Shown one piece after another: positions 1 to 11,405 of a DNA stretch of 64,000 nt. Each line of letters opens with the position of its first letter. Within the stretch, counting starts at the first letter, position 1. The notes below the pieces were generated by a model that worked only from the letters and a program-made list of their open reading frames with translations, was not told where the DNA came from and ran no database searches. Source of the stretch: Orientallactaga sibirica (lineage: Eukaryota > Chordata > Mammalia > Rodentia > Dipodidae); NCBI GenBank assembly GCA_036365145.1, contig JAEOAD010000031.1:11628001-11692000 (forward strand), in the 5' to 3' direction. A program made the translations under genes and the position numbers.

Positions 1-146
1 TGGTCATGTGCAGCATTGCAACCTTGCATCACTTTGCATCTGGCTAAACGTGGGGCCTGGAGATTGGAACCACTGGAGATTGGAACCAGAGTTCTTTAGG
101 CTTAGTAGGCAGGTGCCTTAACCACTAAGCCCTCTCTCCAGCCCTG
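1..146 (-). repeat. DIP-like SINE, long subtype, cut by the window start
   Basis: This is a tRNA-derived SINE of the B2 superfamily. On the minus strand it opens with the box-A region (agggctggagagagggctta) and continues into box B. Box B is present twice: 'ggttccaatctccag' is followed directly by a second copy. The body is the long form, with 'tttagccagatgcaaagtgatg'. The 3' half and tail lie before the window. Assignment to the jerboa DIP family comes from knowledge of that family plus the copies elsewhere in this window. Confidence 0.85.
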
Positions 147-1380
147 CACTCCACCTTTTAAAGGATGTCTAGTAGTGGCATATTCCTTGCACTTACCTGG
201 CTCTTAAAATTACAGCCTCTTTCTCTGTCACAGACTCTTTGGAACAGGGCTACTGGGCCAGCCGAGTATGAAAACCCCAGCCTAAGCTATGAATATTCTG
301 AGTTAGGACCATGATGCAGTGCCTAGAGGCTACTTATAAATGCTCAACTTTCTCTTCACTCCATTGTAAACCCATTGTTTACCCATTACCCATTGTTTCT
401 GATCTTCTGGGACTCTCAATTCTGGCTATTGGAAAGGACTTCCACTGAGTGGTTTCCAGCCGTTCCTCTGGTCCACTGTGCACACTGCACTGAGCCTCAG
501 GAAGCCAGACTACATGGACTGCAAGAATGGGCTCCCTCCCTACTTACAGGCTTCTGAATGGGTTTTATGAAGAGGGAGCAGTGACAGAAGACGCTATGAT
601 GGAAGGAGTGAGACAAGAGTGTTGTTTATACCATCTCACTTCCCAGAGATGCCATCTGTTTGCTGTGTCCCTCAAGCTGAGGAAGAAAGTTTCTGTCAGA
701 ATATCCTCACAGCAGCACTCTTGCCCCCTTTGCTTGTTTTAGTCAAGGTCATAAGACCAAGCAACACCAGCCTCAGATTCCACACCATCCCTCGTGGTCT
801 CCCTAACTCATGCCCGCCTCTTAAAACTCTCTTACAATTATGCAACTTGAATGTGTATCACTGTGCAAGGAACCTCACTGACAGAGCCTTGGCCACTAGC
901 TTGTCACAGGGTCCTCAACTCCAGAGAACCCCCTGATTCTTCCTCTACCAGTCCTCAGGAAATGTCACAGTTGCCTGAAATTTTCAGTATTTGCTTAGAC
1001 CCACATGCTGTGACTCTGGCTTTCTGCCTTTTGCTGACAACTTTCTGTCACCTCTTTCCCTTCTGCACAGCCCAGAGGAGGGGGAACCCTCTGGGTACCT
1101 TTAGACCTCCTGATGTTCAGGTTGCTCTCTGTGTTGACTGAATCAAAATTATTGATTTGGGGAGAATTGTGAGATTGGAAAACACAGTCTATAGTTTATA
1201 GATCAGGAAGCTGAAAAACTATATTTTTCTAAGGGAAATAAAACTGGAAAGTTAAACCCAATTTTTCTGGACTTCTGCCTCAATACCCTTTCCAGAAGGA
1301 ATACTGTAGTTTCTTGTTATTGATTTTGATCCATCCTATCTCTGTGGTTGTACTAAGTTCATCAGAGTTCAGAAGCAATC
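147..1380. other. Unique sequence, no gene recognised
   Basis: Overlapping open frames of 60-105 codons occur on the + strand, but none has a recognisable domain, a convincing start context or paired splice sites. I see no SINE or LINE here. It is best read as intergenic or intronic DNA. Confidence 0.5.
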
Positions 1381-1384
1381 CCTT

Positions 1385-1462
1385 CTCTCTTGATTCATAC
1401 CTTTCTGTGCTTCATACAGGGTCAGGTACACAGTGAGCATTTAATAAAGCATATTGATTAAC
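1385..1462 (+). repeat. MIR/L2-type 3' end relic
   Basis: The phrase 'gggtcaggtacacagtgagcatttaataaag' (described, over two segments) follows the pattern of the ancient mammalian MIR/L2 3' end, in which 'gtgcctggcacatagtaggc' precedes 'tcaataaatg'. It is short and degenerate. Confidence 0.45.
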
Positions 1463-1814
1463 TGGTTGTATACCCTGGGACACAACAGAAGATAACAAAT
1501 TCCTTTTTTGCTTTGTGATGGGGAATGACTAAAGATATCATCTTTCTTATACAGTGAAATGTATTGAGATATTTTAGAAAAAAATGGGATCGTTTAAAAT
1601 TGATGTCAATTAAATCTCTTTTCACAACACTACACTTGTCCAAAAATGTCTTGAAGGTAATATATTATCTGAGTGCCCACAGGAAAATGTTTTGATACAC
1701 ACCAGTTTATATTCACATAGATAAAACTAAATTCATGCGTGAACTTTGCAAATTTTCTTGCTGGAATTTTGAACAATTCTTCAAGACTCTCAGGATAAAA
1801 ATTTTAAGAAATGA

Positions 1815-2027
1815 GGGCTGGAGAGATGGCTTAGAGGTTAAGGCTCCTGCCTGCAAAACCTAAGAATGCCCATTTGATTCTCCAGGTCTCACATTTAGCC
1901 AGACGCAAAAGTGACACAAGGGCACAATGCTGCACTTGCCCACAATGGGGCGCAGGCACCTGGAGTTCTCTCACAGCAGCTGAGAGTCTGCTAGTGTGCC
2001 GATTCTCCCCCCCCCTCAGAAAAAAAG
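1815..2027 (+). repeat. DIP-like SINE, long subtype
   Basis: This is a full-length B2-superfamily SINE with box A (ctggagagatggcttag), a degenerate single box B, the long-subtype body and a C/T-rich tail ending in A residues. A perfect 12-bp target-site duplication, tttaagaaatga, flanks it (1803-1814 and 2028-2039), so it inserted by retrotransposition at this site. Confidence 0.9.
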
Positions 2028-2818
2028 TTTAAGAAATGACCAATAAATCAGATTAATGGAAAATCAGAATATTTATAGCCAAGTTCCATAACCTACTTCT
2101 CTACTAATCTTCAGTTTCTGTTCAGAGGGGGCACAGGGCACTGAGTCAGACTCCATTTGAAACTTTAATTTCTACAGGTCAAACCTTCATAATTTCTTAG
2201 CTGGATGACTAAAATAGCATTTTACCTGATTAAACTTTTTCTTTTACTTGCATTCACTCCATCTTCACATAACAGCCAGAATTTTTAGTAATGACTGAGA
2301 AAATGATGCCAAATTAGTTCTTCCAGTATTTAGACAAACATTAGAAAACTAGAAAACATTATGTAAGTACCTACTTTTAGATGTGAAATAATAATTACCA
2401 ATAGAATTTGATCACTGAGCAAAAATAAAGAAGTGAGTTAAGTCTCATAATCGCTCTGAATTTCTGCCTACAGGTACTTTACAAACTAAGACTTTGGAAA
2501 GAGAAACCCTAAGCAGAATTCGGAGCTACGAAGGCAGTAAGAATAGGGAGGACAGGGTGCCAAGAAGAATGGAGTTTGCAAAACAAAAGCTCCAAGAAAC
2601 TTTATGTCAGTCTCCTTGAGCCTTTAGCCAAAAACCTGAACTGTTTATGTCAGAGACGACATGGGAGAAGACAACTTGGGGAAAGCTATGACCTTCAGCT
2701 CTGCCTGAGCTCATTTAGGGATGGATGACCCCTAAGTTCCATATGTGAAGAGTTTGTTGTATACTTCCACACTCAGTGGAAATCTCAGCAAAGCCAACTG
2801 TTAAAAGTAGGAAAATTA

Positions 2819-3020
2819 GGGCTGGAGAGATGACCTAGTGGTTAAGGTGCATCTTGCGAAGCCTGAGGACCCAGGTTCGATTCTCTGGGTCCCATGTAAG
2901 CCAGATGGACATGGTGGTGCATGCATCTGGAGTTCATTTGCAGTGGCTAGAAGCCCTGGCATGCCCATTCTCACTCTCTCCTTCTCTCCTCTCCTTCTCT
3001 CTCTGACTATAATAAATAAA
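2819..3020 (+). repeat. DIP-like SINE, short subtype
   Basis: Box A is followed by a clear box B (ggttcgattct) and the short body 'gtaagccagatggacatggt'. It ends in a (CT)-rich tract and an AATAAATAAAAAT tail. The next SINE inserted into this tail. Confidence 0.9.
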
Positions 3021-3034
3021 AATAATGAGAGAGG

Positions 3035-3255
3035 GGCTGGAGAAATGGCTTAGTGGTTAAGGCATTTGCCTCTGAAGCCAAAGGATCCCGGTTCGGTTCT
3101 CCAAGACCCACGTAAGCCAGATGCACAAGGGGCACATGCATCTGGAGTTCGTTTGCAGTGGCTAGGGGCCCTGGCATGCCCATTCTCTCTCTGTCTGCTT
3201 CTCTTCTATCTCTATTTCTCTCTGCTTGCAAACAAATAAAAAAATTAAAAATGAT
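3035..3255 (+). repeat. DIP-like SINE nested in the tail of the preceding SINE
   Basis: A second short-subtype copy in the same orientation. It is bounded by a perfect 14-bp duplication, aataatgagagagg (3021-3034 and 3256-3269). Part of the duplicated target is the tail of the preceding SINE and part is L1 3' sequence beyond it, so this copy arrived last. Confidence 0.92.
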
Positions 3256-3395
3256 AATAATGAGAGAGGGAGGGGATATGATGGAGAGTGAAGTTTCAAA
3301 GGGGAAAGTGGGGGGAGAGAGGGAAGTACCATGGGATATTGTCTATAATTAAAGAAGTTGTCAATTAAAAATAAATAAATAAGTTTAAAAAAAGA
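3256..3395 (+). mobile_element. L1 3' UTR end, strongly 5'-truncated
   Basis: It carries the terminal part of a rodent L1 3' UTR: 'gatatgatggagagtg', a polypurine run of G tracts, 'ttgtctataattaaagaagt' and an A-rich tail. The same order occurs in the longer copy ending near 18385. Nothing of ORF2 remains, as is usual for 5'-truncated L1 insertions. Confidence 0.7.
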
Positions 3396-3726
3396 ACCAG
3401 AAAAAAATCATTTAAAAAATAGTAGGACAGCTCTATCCCAGAGTAAAAGCTATACTAAATCCATCTTAATAAAACTGAGAAATAAGCCTAGTGGGACAAG
3501 ATATAACACAAGTAGATTCCCTCCCTATGAAAACAAAATTCAATACCCTATTAAGACAATGAAATCTAGATACTCAACAGTATAGATTTACAATATCTGG
3601 CATAAAATATAAAATTACTAGGCTTGTGAGGAAACAAGAATATGAAATTCATAACCAAAAATAGAGACAAAGGAACTAGCAAACAAAAATGTTAAAACAG
3701 ATAAGCTTGTTCAAGAATCTTAATGA

Positions 3727-3877
3727 GCTGGGCATGGTGGCACATGCCATTAATCCCAGTACTTGGGAGGCAGAGGTGTGAGGATTGCTGTGAGTTCGAA
3801 GACACCCTGAGACTACATAGTAAATTCCAGGTCAGCCTGGGCTAGAGTGAGACCCTTCCTCAAAAAAAAAAAATAAT
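3727..3877 (+). repeat. B1 SINE
   Basis: This is a 7SL-derived B1 of the local subtype ('gactacatagtaaattccag', 'gctagagtgagacccttcct') with a poly-A tail. The duplication aatcttaatga (3716-3726 and 3878-3888) marks insertion into the HAL1-like LINE. Confidence 0.92.
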
Positions 3878-4082
3878 AATCTTAATGAAAGCATAGCCAT
3901 AATGGGGAAAAGGACAAATAGAGAATGTCAGCAGATAACTTAAAACTGTACTGAACAATAGAACTCCAGAGAAAGTCTGAACAGAAAAATATAACACCTG
4001 CAATGTCAACATGCATGAGCCTAATATGAAATAAAACATGCCAGAAGCACAGAACGGGCAGACATTAAAAACTGTCCAAACA

Positions 4083-4232
4083 GGGCTGGAGACATGGCTT
4101 AGCAGTAAGGTGTTTGCCTGCAAAGCTAAAGCACCCAGGTTTGATTCCCCAGGACCCACATAATCCAGATGCACAAGGGGGTGCACACATCTGGAACTCA
4201 TTTACAGTGGCTGGAGGCAATAATGTGCCCAT

Positions 4233-4267
<35 letters not shown>

Positions 4268-4325
4268 GCCTATTTCTGTATTGCTCTCTCTCTCAAATAA
4301 ATAAATAAAAATAAAATATTTTAAA
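4083..4325 (+). repeat. DIP-like SINE, short subtype, with a long (CT)n tract
   Basis: Box A and box B (aggtttgattcc) are intact enough to recognise. The body ends in about 19 CT dinucleotides, then AAATAAATAAATAAA. The target 'aaaaactgtcc' occurs before it and again after its tail, where the next B1 reused it. Confidence 0.9.
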
Positions 4326-4338
4326 AAACTGTCCCGAA

Positions 4339-4488
4339 GCCAGGCGTGGTGGCTCATACCTTTAATCCCAGCACTTGGGAGGCTGAGGTAGAAGGATTGC
4401 CATGAGTTCGAGGCCACCTTGAGACTACATTGTGAATTCCAGGTCAGCCTGAGCTAGAGTGAGACCCTACCTCAAAAACAATAACAAC
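4339..4488 (+). repeat. B1 SINE in the same target as the preceding SINE
   Basis: A near-complete B1 (gccaggcgtggtggctcata to gagaccctacctcaaaaaca). It is followed by 'aaaaactatccaaacaaaag', a near copy of the sequence before the preceding DIP SINE, so the two SINEs entered the same short target one after the other. Confidence 0.9.
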
Positions 4489-5454
4489 AAAAACTATCCA
4501 AACAAAAGAATACTGAGATAAAGGGTCAGTTACCTTAAAGGAAAATATCAAGTTCTCTAACTTGTACAAACTTGAAAGTACATGAAAGATGATTGTTAGA
4601 AAATACATTAAGAAATACTAGTTGAAAAATTCCAAATTTGACAAAAAAAATTTTCATAGATCCATGAAATCCAATGAATTCAAAGCAGAAGAACTATAAA
4701 TAAACCACACCAAAGTGTCTCATAATCAAGATGCTATAAACTGATGGTCAGGAGAAAATTAGAAACAGTTAGGGGAAAATAACATACAGAAAAGAGAGCA
4801 AAGAGGAAAATTATAGACTTTTGTTGGAAATTGTATAAACAGGAAGACAATGAAAGGGTATCTATAGCACTACAGAAGACAAAAGACACAACCTGGAATT
4901 CTATGTCTACAAAAACCTCTTCTTAAAAGATGAAAGTAAATTAAGAGCATTTTCAGGCATAAAAAGTGGAAGAAGGCAACAGGATGGTACAATAAAGAAT
5001 GATAAAGGAAGTCACACAGACTGAAGAAATGATGCCACATGAAAATATGGATCTAAATGGAACAATAACTGTGTGTATAAATATAAATTTTTCTCGACTT
5101 AAGATATAATATTCTATTTAAAATAATGAATTATGAATCACACAAAATAAGCTGAAGTAAAATGCGTAATAGTGACACAAAGGAAGGAGGGTGATATTAA
5201 AAGTTTCATATGCCACAGGTAAAGTCAGGGAAGAAAGCTGTGATTGTTATTCTGGCTAGCACAGCCTCCTGTCCAGTCTGAAGATGAGGCAGATCATTAC
5301 TCCAATAATAAAAATATAAAATGTAAAAAAATGCCATGAGAGGAATGAAAACACATTTCCAGATGCTCCAAGCATGCCTATCACTTGGGTAAGGAATCAG
5401 AAGGGTCAAAAAAAAAGTAAAAGTGTAGTTGAATGGTATTCCATACCTTCAATG

Positions 5455-5945
5455 TAGTTTTAACTCATGTACTCAACATAAATTTATTGAATTTCCACAT
5501 TGACCCAATCCCTAGACTGCTCTCATGTCATAAATAGGTGTAGGAAATAGGCCTTCACTTCCATCTAGGTGTTTAAAGTTGAAGGAAAGGCCCTTATGTG
5601 GAAAAGAAGGATACAGGTGCATAGGAAACAAACATAGAATATATGGAAAAATTTTGAGGAGAAATATTGAAAAGGGCTGTTGGAACAATGGTGTGATAGC
5701 TTGGAATATTCCAGTGCTGTGCTGTAGATAAGCACTGTATTGATGATCTTGTTAATGTAAGACAGTGATAATGGCATCGCTAACCAGTTGTACTGAACAC
5801 TGATGACTTGTAAAAATAGCATGCGGTGCTTCTCTATACCTTGTCTCATTAAGCCTTACAGTGGTCCTAATTAGGGAGTAGCTAAAAGCATGATTAGAAG
5901 GAAGCAAAGTATTAGAAGGGTAAAGTAGTTTTCTCAAGGTTTAGA
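5455..5945 (-). repeat. Ancient L2/MIR-type relics
   Basis: The stretch 'aactcatgtactcaacataa' with 'atttattgaatttcc' resembles the reverse complement of an L2 3' end. The following 'cttgtctcattaagccttac' resembles MIR. Divergence is high and boundaries are uncertain. Confidence 0.35.
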
Positions 5946-6725
5946 AGTTGTTAAATTATCAAGTGAGTGAAACAAAAACCACATACATACAGAACATGTT
6001 TGCAAAGGACAATTATCCAAAATTTACAAAGCACTCTTAAAATATAACAATAAGCAGGGCTGGAGAGATGGCTTAGGGGTTAAGGCGCCTGCCTCCTAAG
6101 CCTAAGAATGCTGGTTCCAATCTCCAGCGGTTCCAATCTCCAGGTCCCACGTTTAGCCAGATGCAAAGTGACACAAGGGCTCTCAATGCCGCACTTGACC
6201 ACAAGGGGGTGCACACATCTGGATTTCATTCGCAGCGGCTGAGAGGCTGCTGGCGAGCCCATCTCTATCTGTCTTCCTCTCCCTCTCTCTCTGTCTCTCT
6301 CTGTCTCTCTCTCCAAAAAAAAACTATGTATAACAATAAGCAATAAAAGCTTGGGTCAAAGACCCAAAAGACAGTCTACTACAGAAGACGTACAGATGGC
6401 AGATAAGCATTGGAAAGGATGTACTGCATCATGTTACCATAGAAATACCAATTAAAACAATGACATGCCACTATATGCCTATCAGAGTGGCCAAATTCCA
6501 GAAAACTGATAGCATCAAATGCTGACAAGAATGTGCCGCAATGGAAACTCATGCATTGCAGGTAGGAGTGAAAAATGATCTGGCCAGGCTGTTTGGCAGT
6601 TTCTTATGAAATGAAACATAATCTTAACATACGATTGAGAAATCACAGTTCTTGGAATTTACTGAAAGGAATTAAAATATGTCCACACAAAAGCTTTCAC
6701 ATCAATGTTTATGGTAGTTCCATTT
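5946..6725 (+). mobile_element. Old L1 ORF2/3' UTR fragment, sense strand
   Basis: The order 'tttgcaaaggacaattatcc', 'ggtcaaagacccaaaagaca', 'gacgtacagatggcagataa', 'accaattaaaacaatgacat' and 'atgcctatcagagtggccaa' is the familiar L1 region downstream of the reverse-transcriptase domain. It has no open frame of any length. A DIP SINE interrupts it. Confidence 0.75.
6057..6328 (+). repeat. DIP-like SINE, long subtype with doubled box B
   Basis: A full-length copy with an intact box A. 'ggttccaatctccag' is doubled in tandem, separated only by a c. The long body includes 'gccgcacttgaccacaaggg'. The tail is rich in CTCTGT and ends in A9. The perfect 14-bp duplication tataacaataagca (6043-6056 and 6329-6342) proves insertion into the old L1. 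Confidence 0.95.
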
Positions 6726-6726
6726 G

Positions 6727-7078
6727 TTACAGTCAGGTTTGCATTGCTGGAAGAAAACACGTGACCAAGAGCACCTTGAGGGATAAAAGGTTTATTTTGG
6801 CTTATAGACTTGAGGGGAAGCTTCATGATGGCAGGGAAAAGCGATGGCATGAGCAGGCGGTGGATATCACTTCCTGGCTAACAGCAGCTGGACAACAGTA
6901 ACAGGAGAGCGTGCAAAACACTGGCAAGGGGAAACTGGCTATAATATCCATAAGCCTTCCTCCAACAATCCACTGCTTCCAGGAGGCTTTCGTTTCCAAA
7001 TTGCCATCACCCGGAGACCTAGCATTCAGAACACCTAAATTTATGGGGGATACCTGAATCAGACCATCACACTATTTG
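6727..7078 (-). mobile_element. TG...CA-bounded LTR-like rodent repeat, about 350 bp
   Basis: On the minus strand it begins near 'tgtgatggtctgattcaggt' and carries an AATAAA at the complement of 'ggtttattttgg', which is typical of a solitary LTR. The same element recurs near 48756-49092 with high similarity and as weaker relatives elsewhere. The order of conserved blocks is 'cacgtgaccaagagcacctt', 'cttcatgatggcagggaaaa', 'ctagcattcagaacacctaa' and 'atttatgggggatacctgaa'. The class is uncertain: MaLR-like LTR or URR1-like non-autonomous DNA element. Confidence 0.7.
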
Positions 7079-7890
7079 AGACTCATCGAAGCCCCCACAG
7101 AAATAGTAACTTTCTTCTTTAAACTTTTCACTTTTACTCTTCAGTTACTGTCCTCACTGCCCACTGACTAAGAAAGGCAGGCAGAAAGCCAGAAGGAAAG
7201 TGTTTGCCTGCCCCGACACACTCACCAAATTCTAAGCCTTAGGGACTATGGAGGTGGTTCTGAGCTACTGAGAAGTGAAAAGGGCTGAGTGATGAGTGGC
7301 AAGTGATTGCACTGGTGATGTTAGTGGTTCTTGTAGCGGGAGTGCACTTGAACCTTAACCCTGCTTCCTTCCTGGTTTTGAACTCCTCTGAGCATCACTA
7401 CCTTGAGTAGGTTTGGAAGATCAGACTTCGCTTAAAAGACTAGCTGACTTCACTGAGACTTTTGAGGAAACTGCAGATTTAAAATGAAAAAAAAAAAAAA
7501 CTGGTAAGAATTCAATGATAGAAAATTCAAATAAATTCTCATTCTTTGCCTTTCTCTAATTTTCCTATATTTTATTGCTGAAGTCAGCTGATAACTTCAT
7601 AAGAAACACTTTGAGCCCTTCTTTGCAAAGTAGTAAGGGGTGCCCTGGGATCACATGTTAATAGTAAGAAGTAGGTATCAGTGCTGAAGCCTGCTGACTA
7701 ACCAGAGCTTGTGACAACATCACTCAGATAAAGTCTGGTACAAAGTGGCATACATATCCGTGACACTATGGCAATGGCTGAGTAAGGAGAATCTCACACT
7801 CATGGGCCAACTAGTCTGGCCTTCAAGGCAAAAAAAAATTAATAAATAAAGAAAAAAGAAAAAGAAAAATAGGAAAGAAAGGAAATAAAA
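7079..7890. other. Unique sequence, no gene recognised
   Basis: No coding frame, SINE or LINE that I can recognise. A short poly-A run lies near 7487-7500. Confidence 0.5.
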
Positions 7891-7995
7891 GGTAGAAAGG
7901 GAGGACCAACGCACATCCTGAGGTCACCTTCTGACCTCCACATGCACACTGTGGCATGCACTCCCCCCATACACACAACATGTATGAATAAAAAA
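7810..7995 (+). repeat. A-rich tract and B3/B2-type SINE 3' end
   Basis: An A/G-rich tract is followed by 'cttctgacctccacatgcac' and 'catacacacaacatgtatga', the 3' end typical of B3-like SINEs. The 5' part is missing or unrecognisable. Confidence 0.45.
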
Positions 7996-7999
7996 GAAA

Positions 8000-9265
8000 A
8001 AAGCTGTTGTTTCTGTAATTTAGGGGTGTCTACACTTTGCATGCCTCTGGGCTATTCCCAGATGTCATTCTACTTCTGATATGTGTATCTTGGGTTGTGA
8101 AATGCAGTTAGATTACCAGCTCAGTTTCCCTGTAATCCAGAGAAGTGTTTTTCACACTGTGCTTACTCTGTAGAGATCCAGGACTCTGTAATACACTAAG
8201 GATTAGATCAGCTTTTATGGGAGCTAATGAGAGCTAACTGTTTTCCCATAATATGCAATCCATTGTTAAAGAAAGGCATTGAAAAGCAAATAAACATGTA
8301 GCTAAATAAATATTATTTTAAAATACTCCCAACTCACTGCCTTCTGTCATTTTATTACATATCCCCACCACCTCTTGATATTACTTATGTCAGTTTTAAC
8401 CAGATGGTGAAACTGACATAGTGTGAACCTCATACACAACTTCAACTCCTCCATCAGTTTAGGAAGGAAAAACAAACAAAGGAGTACTTCACGTTTGTCA
8501 AGGGTTGACTGATGAAGGAGTGGTATTTGGGAAATGATACAGGATTCTGAGTGACATAATAAACAAAATATGCTACATGTCTGAGGGAGGAGACCCTGAG
8601 CCCTAGAAAGCCTTGATAAGTAAGTGTACTGCCAGCCTCTAAGTGGCCTACTTAAATTAAAGGAGGTTTCTGGTAAGCTATTTTACAGTAGGCAGGAATT
8701 TAGTCATATTATGTGTTGGGGATTTTCAGGTTTATTTTACATTTCAGGCTCTTCTCTAATTTCCAGCTAACCTCTTTTCTGAAAAGAACTGAAGCATCCA
8801 CATCTCTGCCTTGGCATCCAGTGGTTATCAGAAACACTTAGGAGGTCATCTTTTCTGATGACAATACCTCCTTCAGTAGAGAGAGAGAGAGAAAAAAAAA
8901 GTGTGTCCTGTTGGGAAGTATCCTAGCAACTGAATTTCAATAGCTAGTCTATATTCACCTCCTGGAGGGGGTGGGGGTCAGACTCTTGCATGGAATGTTA
9001 CAGAGTGTAATGATAAGGGAGGCACAGCCTCTTCTTACAAGATAATTTAATAGGAAGGAAACAACACAGCCAAGATAGTTCTTGCAGGAGCAATCATTGT
9101 GAATGGCAGGTGAGGGAGCAGGAAGTATTTACAGAATGAAGACTTAGTAGAAAAAAAAAAAAAAAAAACGACCTATATGGTAGCTAATGATGAACAAGCA
9201 GGAGATTGCCTAGTAGCAACGAGAATATTCTAGGACAAAACTTTCAGAAGTGAAGAGGAGGAGTG
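8000..9265. other. Unique sequence with short simple repeats
   Basis: No gene recognised. A short GA repeat near 8877-8893 and an A18 run near 9150-9167 are the only structured parts. Confidence 0.5.
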
Positions 9266-9266
9266 A

Positions 9267-9725
9267 GTGTGATGGTTCATCTCGGCTGTCAATTTGACAA
9301 GATTTAGAGTCCCCATGGACACGGGCCTCTGGGTGTATCTGTGAGGGATTTAGATGAGGTTAATTGCAGTAAATAGTGGTAGTGCCATTCTGTGGGCCAG
9401 GAGACCCAGACCACACACCAAGGAGAAACTAGCTGAGCACCAGCATTCATCTGCTTTGCAAACACTGGTTAGGGATCCCTGTGACTGCCTGTCATGCCAT
9501 GGAGGAACCATGTGCTGAGCTCCACCATCTTGGCTCCTGTTCTCACACTTCCTGCTCCATATGGCTCACTGAACAAAGCACAAGAACTGCCGCGAAGTGG
9601 AGCACTACGTAGCTGCCATTGATCCGCCCCTCAGCGCCCGACCTCCAAGTCCAAGTCCTCCCTCTATCTGCTTGAGTTGTGTTAATTAACTGTGGTCGTA
9701 GAACAAATCACAGGAAAGCGAAGGA
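9267..9725 (+). mobile_element. TG-initiated LTR-like rodent repeat
   Basis: It starts 'tgtgatggttcatctcggct', then 'gtcaatttgacaagatttag', 'ggggtgtatctgtgagggat'-like sequence and 'tttagatgaggttaattgca'. This is the widespread rodent repeat seen again at 49830-50175. The 3' part is divergent. Family class is uncertain (LTR versus DNA element). Confidence 0.6.
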
Positions 9726-9984
9726 GCCTAAAACAGCCATGAAACGCGAAGGTTCATAATCTGCAGCTGGGGTGGCTCTGTTTCCTGGGCTTAGGGTACT
9801 ACCGGTGGGGCTAGCCTGGGCAAATTTTTTTCACACAAAGAAGGTAAAAGAACAAGAGGATGGGTGAACAGAACATGTGTGGCCTCTTAAGGCCGAGCCA
9901 TTAAACCACTTCCTGTCACTTCTGTTTGTTTGTTATGTGAAATCCAAAAGAAAAGCAACGTTTAAGAAACACTTTGAACTAGAA

Positions 9985-10372
9985 ATGGGGGCTGGAGAGA
10001 TGGCTCAGAGGGTAAAGTGTCTGTCACCCAAGCATGGGGACTTCAGTTCAGATCTCTAACACCCCTGTAAATGCCAGGCAGGAAGGTGCATGGCTATAAT
10101 TCCAGAACTGGGGAGCTGGGAACAGAAACATCCCTGGGTTTGCTGAATACATAGTTTAGCCTAAGTAGCAAGTTCCTGGTTCAGTGAGAGCTCTTATTTC
10201 AAATAAAATGAAGTAGAGAGCAATAGAAGACCCCTGACATTGACCTCTAGCCTCCACGCACATGTGGAAACGTGTACAAGCACTGACTTACGTCTGTGTA
10301 CCAATATACATATGAACATGCATACACATACATGCATGCCATACACACACATATACACATGCAAAAGAAATT
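9985..10372 (+). repeat. B3-like SINE with CA-rich tail
   Basis: Box A (ctggagagatggctcagagg) and a box B variant are followed by 'atgccaggcaggaaggtgca', 'agttcctggttcagtgagag' and 'tgacctctagcctccacgca', the block order of B3. It ends in an alternating purine-pyrimidine tail (atacacacacatatacacat). Confidence 0.75.
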
Positions 10373-11105
10373 GGAATTGGGTGACCCTGAGTGGGGGGAT
10401 TGGGATGCTGCCACCTGGAGAATGAACTCAGATGGGGTCTGGGAATGTGAACCTTTGAACTGGGCTACGTAAGGGAAAGTCACTAACATTAACGTTCTAG
10501 CTACAACAGTCATACGTGGACTCTTTACCCAGAGATAGCCCTCACAACCAATCATGTGTAACCTAGTGACGTAAAGCCTATTTTGAAGATAATTTTTTCT
10601 GCTCAAATGACCTTTCCCATAGAACTTGTATAGCTTCTTTTTACCTTCTACTGCTCCTTTCCTTTCACATCCTTGTACCAGCCATGCTTCTTGGTAGCCC
10701 GCAGCCATATCCACCTAAGTCTGGGTTTCCCAAACCGAAATTTCCAAACTTGGTCACAGGAAGTTTCATCCATGGCCAAGCCCAGAATCGAGGCTCAGGA
10801 AAGGGCAATTTATCTCTTCTGAGGTGTTCGGAGTTGTTGAGGAAGGGGTGAGACGTGAGGGCTAGTAATGCAAACTGCTGCATTGTTTTTGGTGACCTCT
10901 TTCTCTGGCTCTTCTTCCCATTCCTTCCTTCTTGTCTGGGTGGGCTCCAGCTGAGATGAAAACTCAAATTACAATGGGGCTTGGAAGCTCTCAAAAGGAT
11001 ATCTATTGCAGGAATGGGGGTACTGTACAGTGTCAAGCTGGTTAAGCTGGAACTATACTTTACAGATCCCCTTTCCTCTTCAATGAGCCCTAAGTGGGTT
11101 GACCA
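10373..11105. other. Unique sequence, no gene recognised
   Basis: Two antisense open frames of 155 and 123 codons overlap here. The first starts in unique DNA and runs into the B3 tail, and neither shows a domain or paired splice sites. I do not call a gene. Confidence 0.5.
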
Positions 11106-11122
11106 TGAAAAACATTTGTCCT

Positions 11123-11305
11123 ATGCAGGGCGTGGTGGTGCACAGCTTTAATCCCTGCACTTGGGAGGCAGAGGTAGGAGAATCGCTGTGAGTTCAAGGC
11201 CAGCCTGAGACTACATAGTGAATTCCAGGTCAGCCGGAACTAGAGTGAGACCCTACCTCAAAAAAAAAAAAAAAACAAACAACCAAACAAACAAACAAAC
11301 AAAAA
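11123..11305 (+). repeat. B1 SINE
   Basis: Complete B1 of the local subtype with a tail that mixes A runs and (CAAA)n. The perfect 15-bp duplication aaaaacatttgtcct lies at 11108-11122 and 11306-11320. Confidence 0.95.
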
Positions 11306-11405
11306 AAAAACATTTGTCCTAAATTTGGAAGGGCAGGGGAAGATCCTTAGCCACTGCTGTACCTCACGCTCCTGTCGGTGTTGGGCTGCACCAGAGCCTG
11401 TGTCT

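Larger units (their letters stand above)
3480..5200 (+). mobile_element. Old HAL1-like (half-L1) LINE, sense strand
   Basis: An A-rich sense-strand sequence of the HAL1 type. Early on it has 'caatatctggcataaaatat' followed by 'aaaattactaggc'. Late on it has 'acctggaattctatgtctac' followed by the lysine/phenylalanine-rich stretch 'gaaagtaaattaagagcatt'. HAL1 elements encode only an ORF1-like RNA-binding protein; here all frames are broken. Two B1s and one DIP SINE interrupt it. The identification is from remembered family structure, so ends are approximate. Confidence 0.6.

Noticed and set aside
2819..3020. tRNA gene, suggested by box A and box B
   Set aside because: The promoter boxes belong to a tRNA-derived SINE; there is no cloverleaf, and the same unit recurs about fifteen times with poly-A tails.
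10247..10714. 155-codon antisense open frame
   Set aside because: It runs from unique DNA into the CA-rich tail of a B3-like SINE, and the Cys/Tyr/Met-rich end is translated simple repeat.
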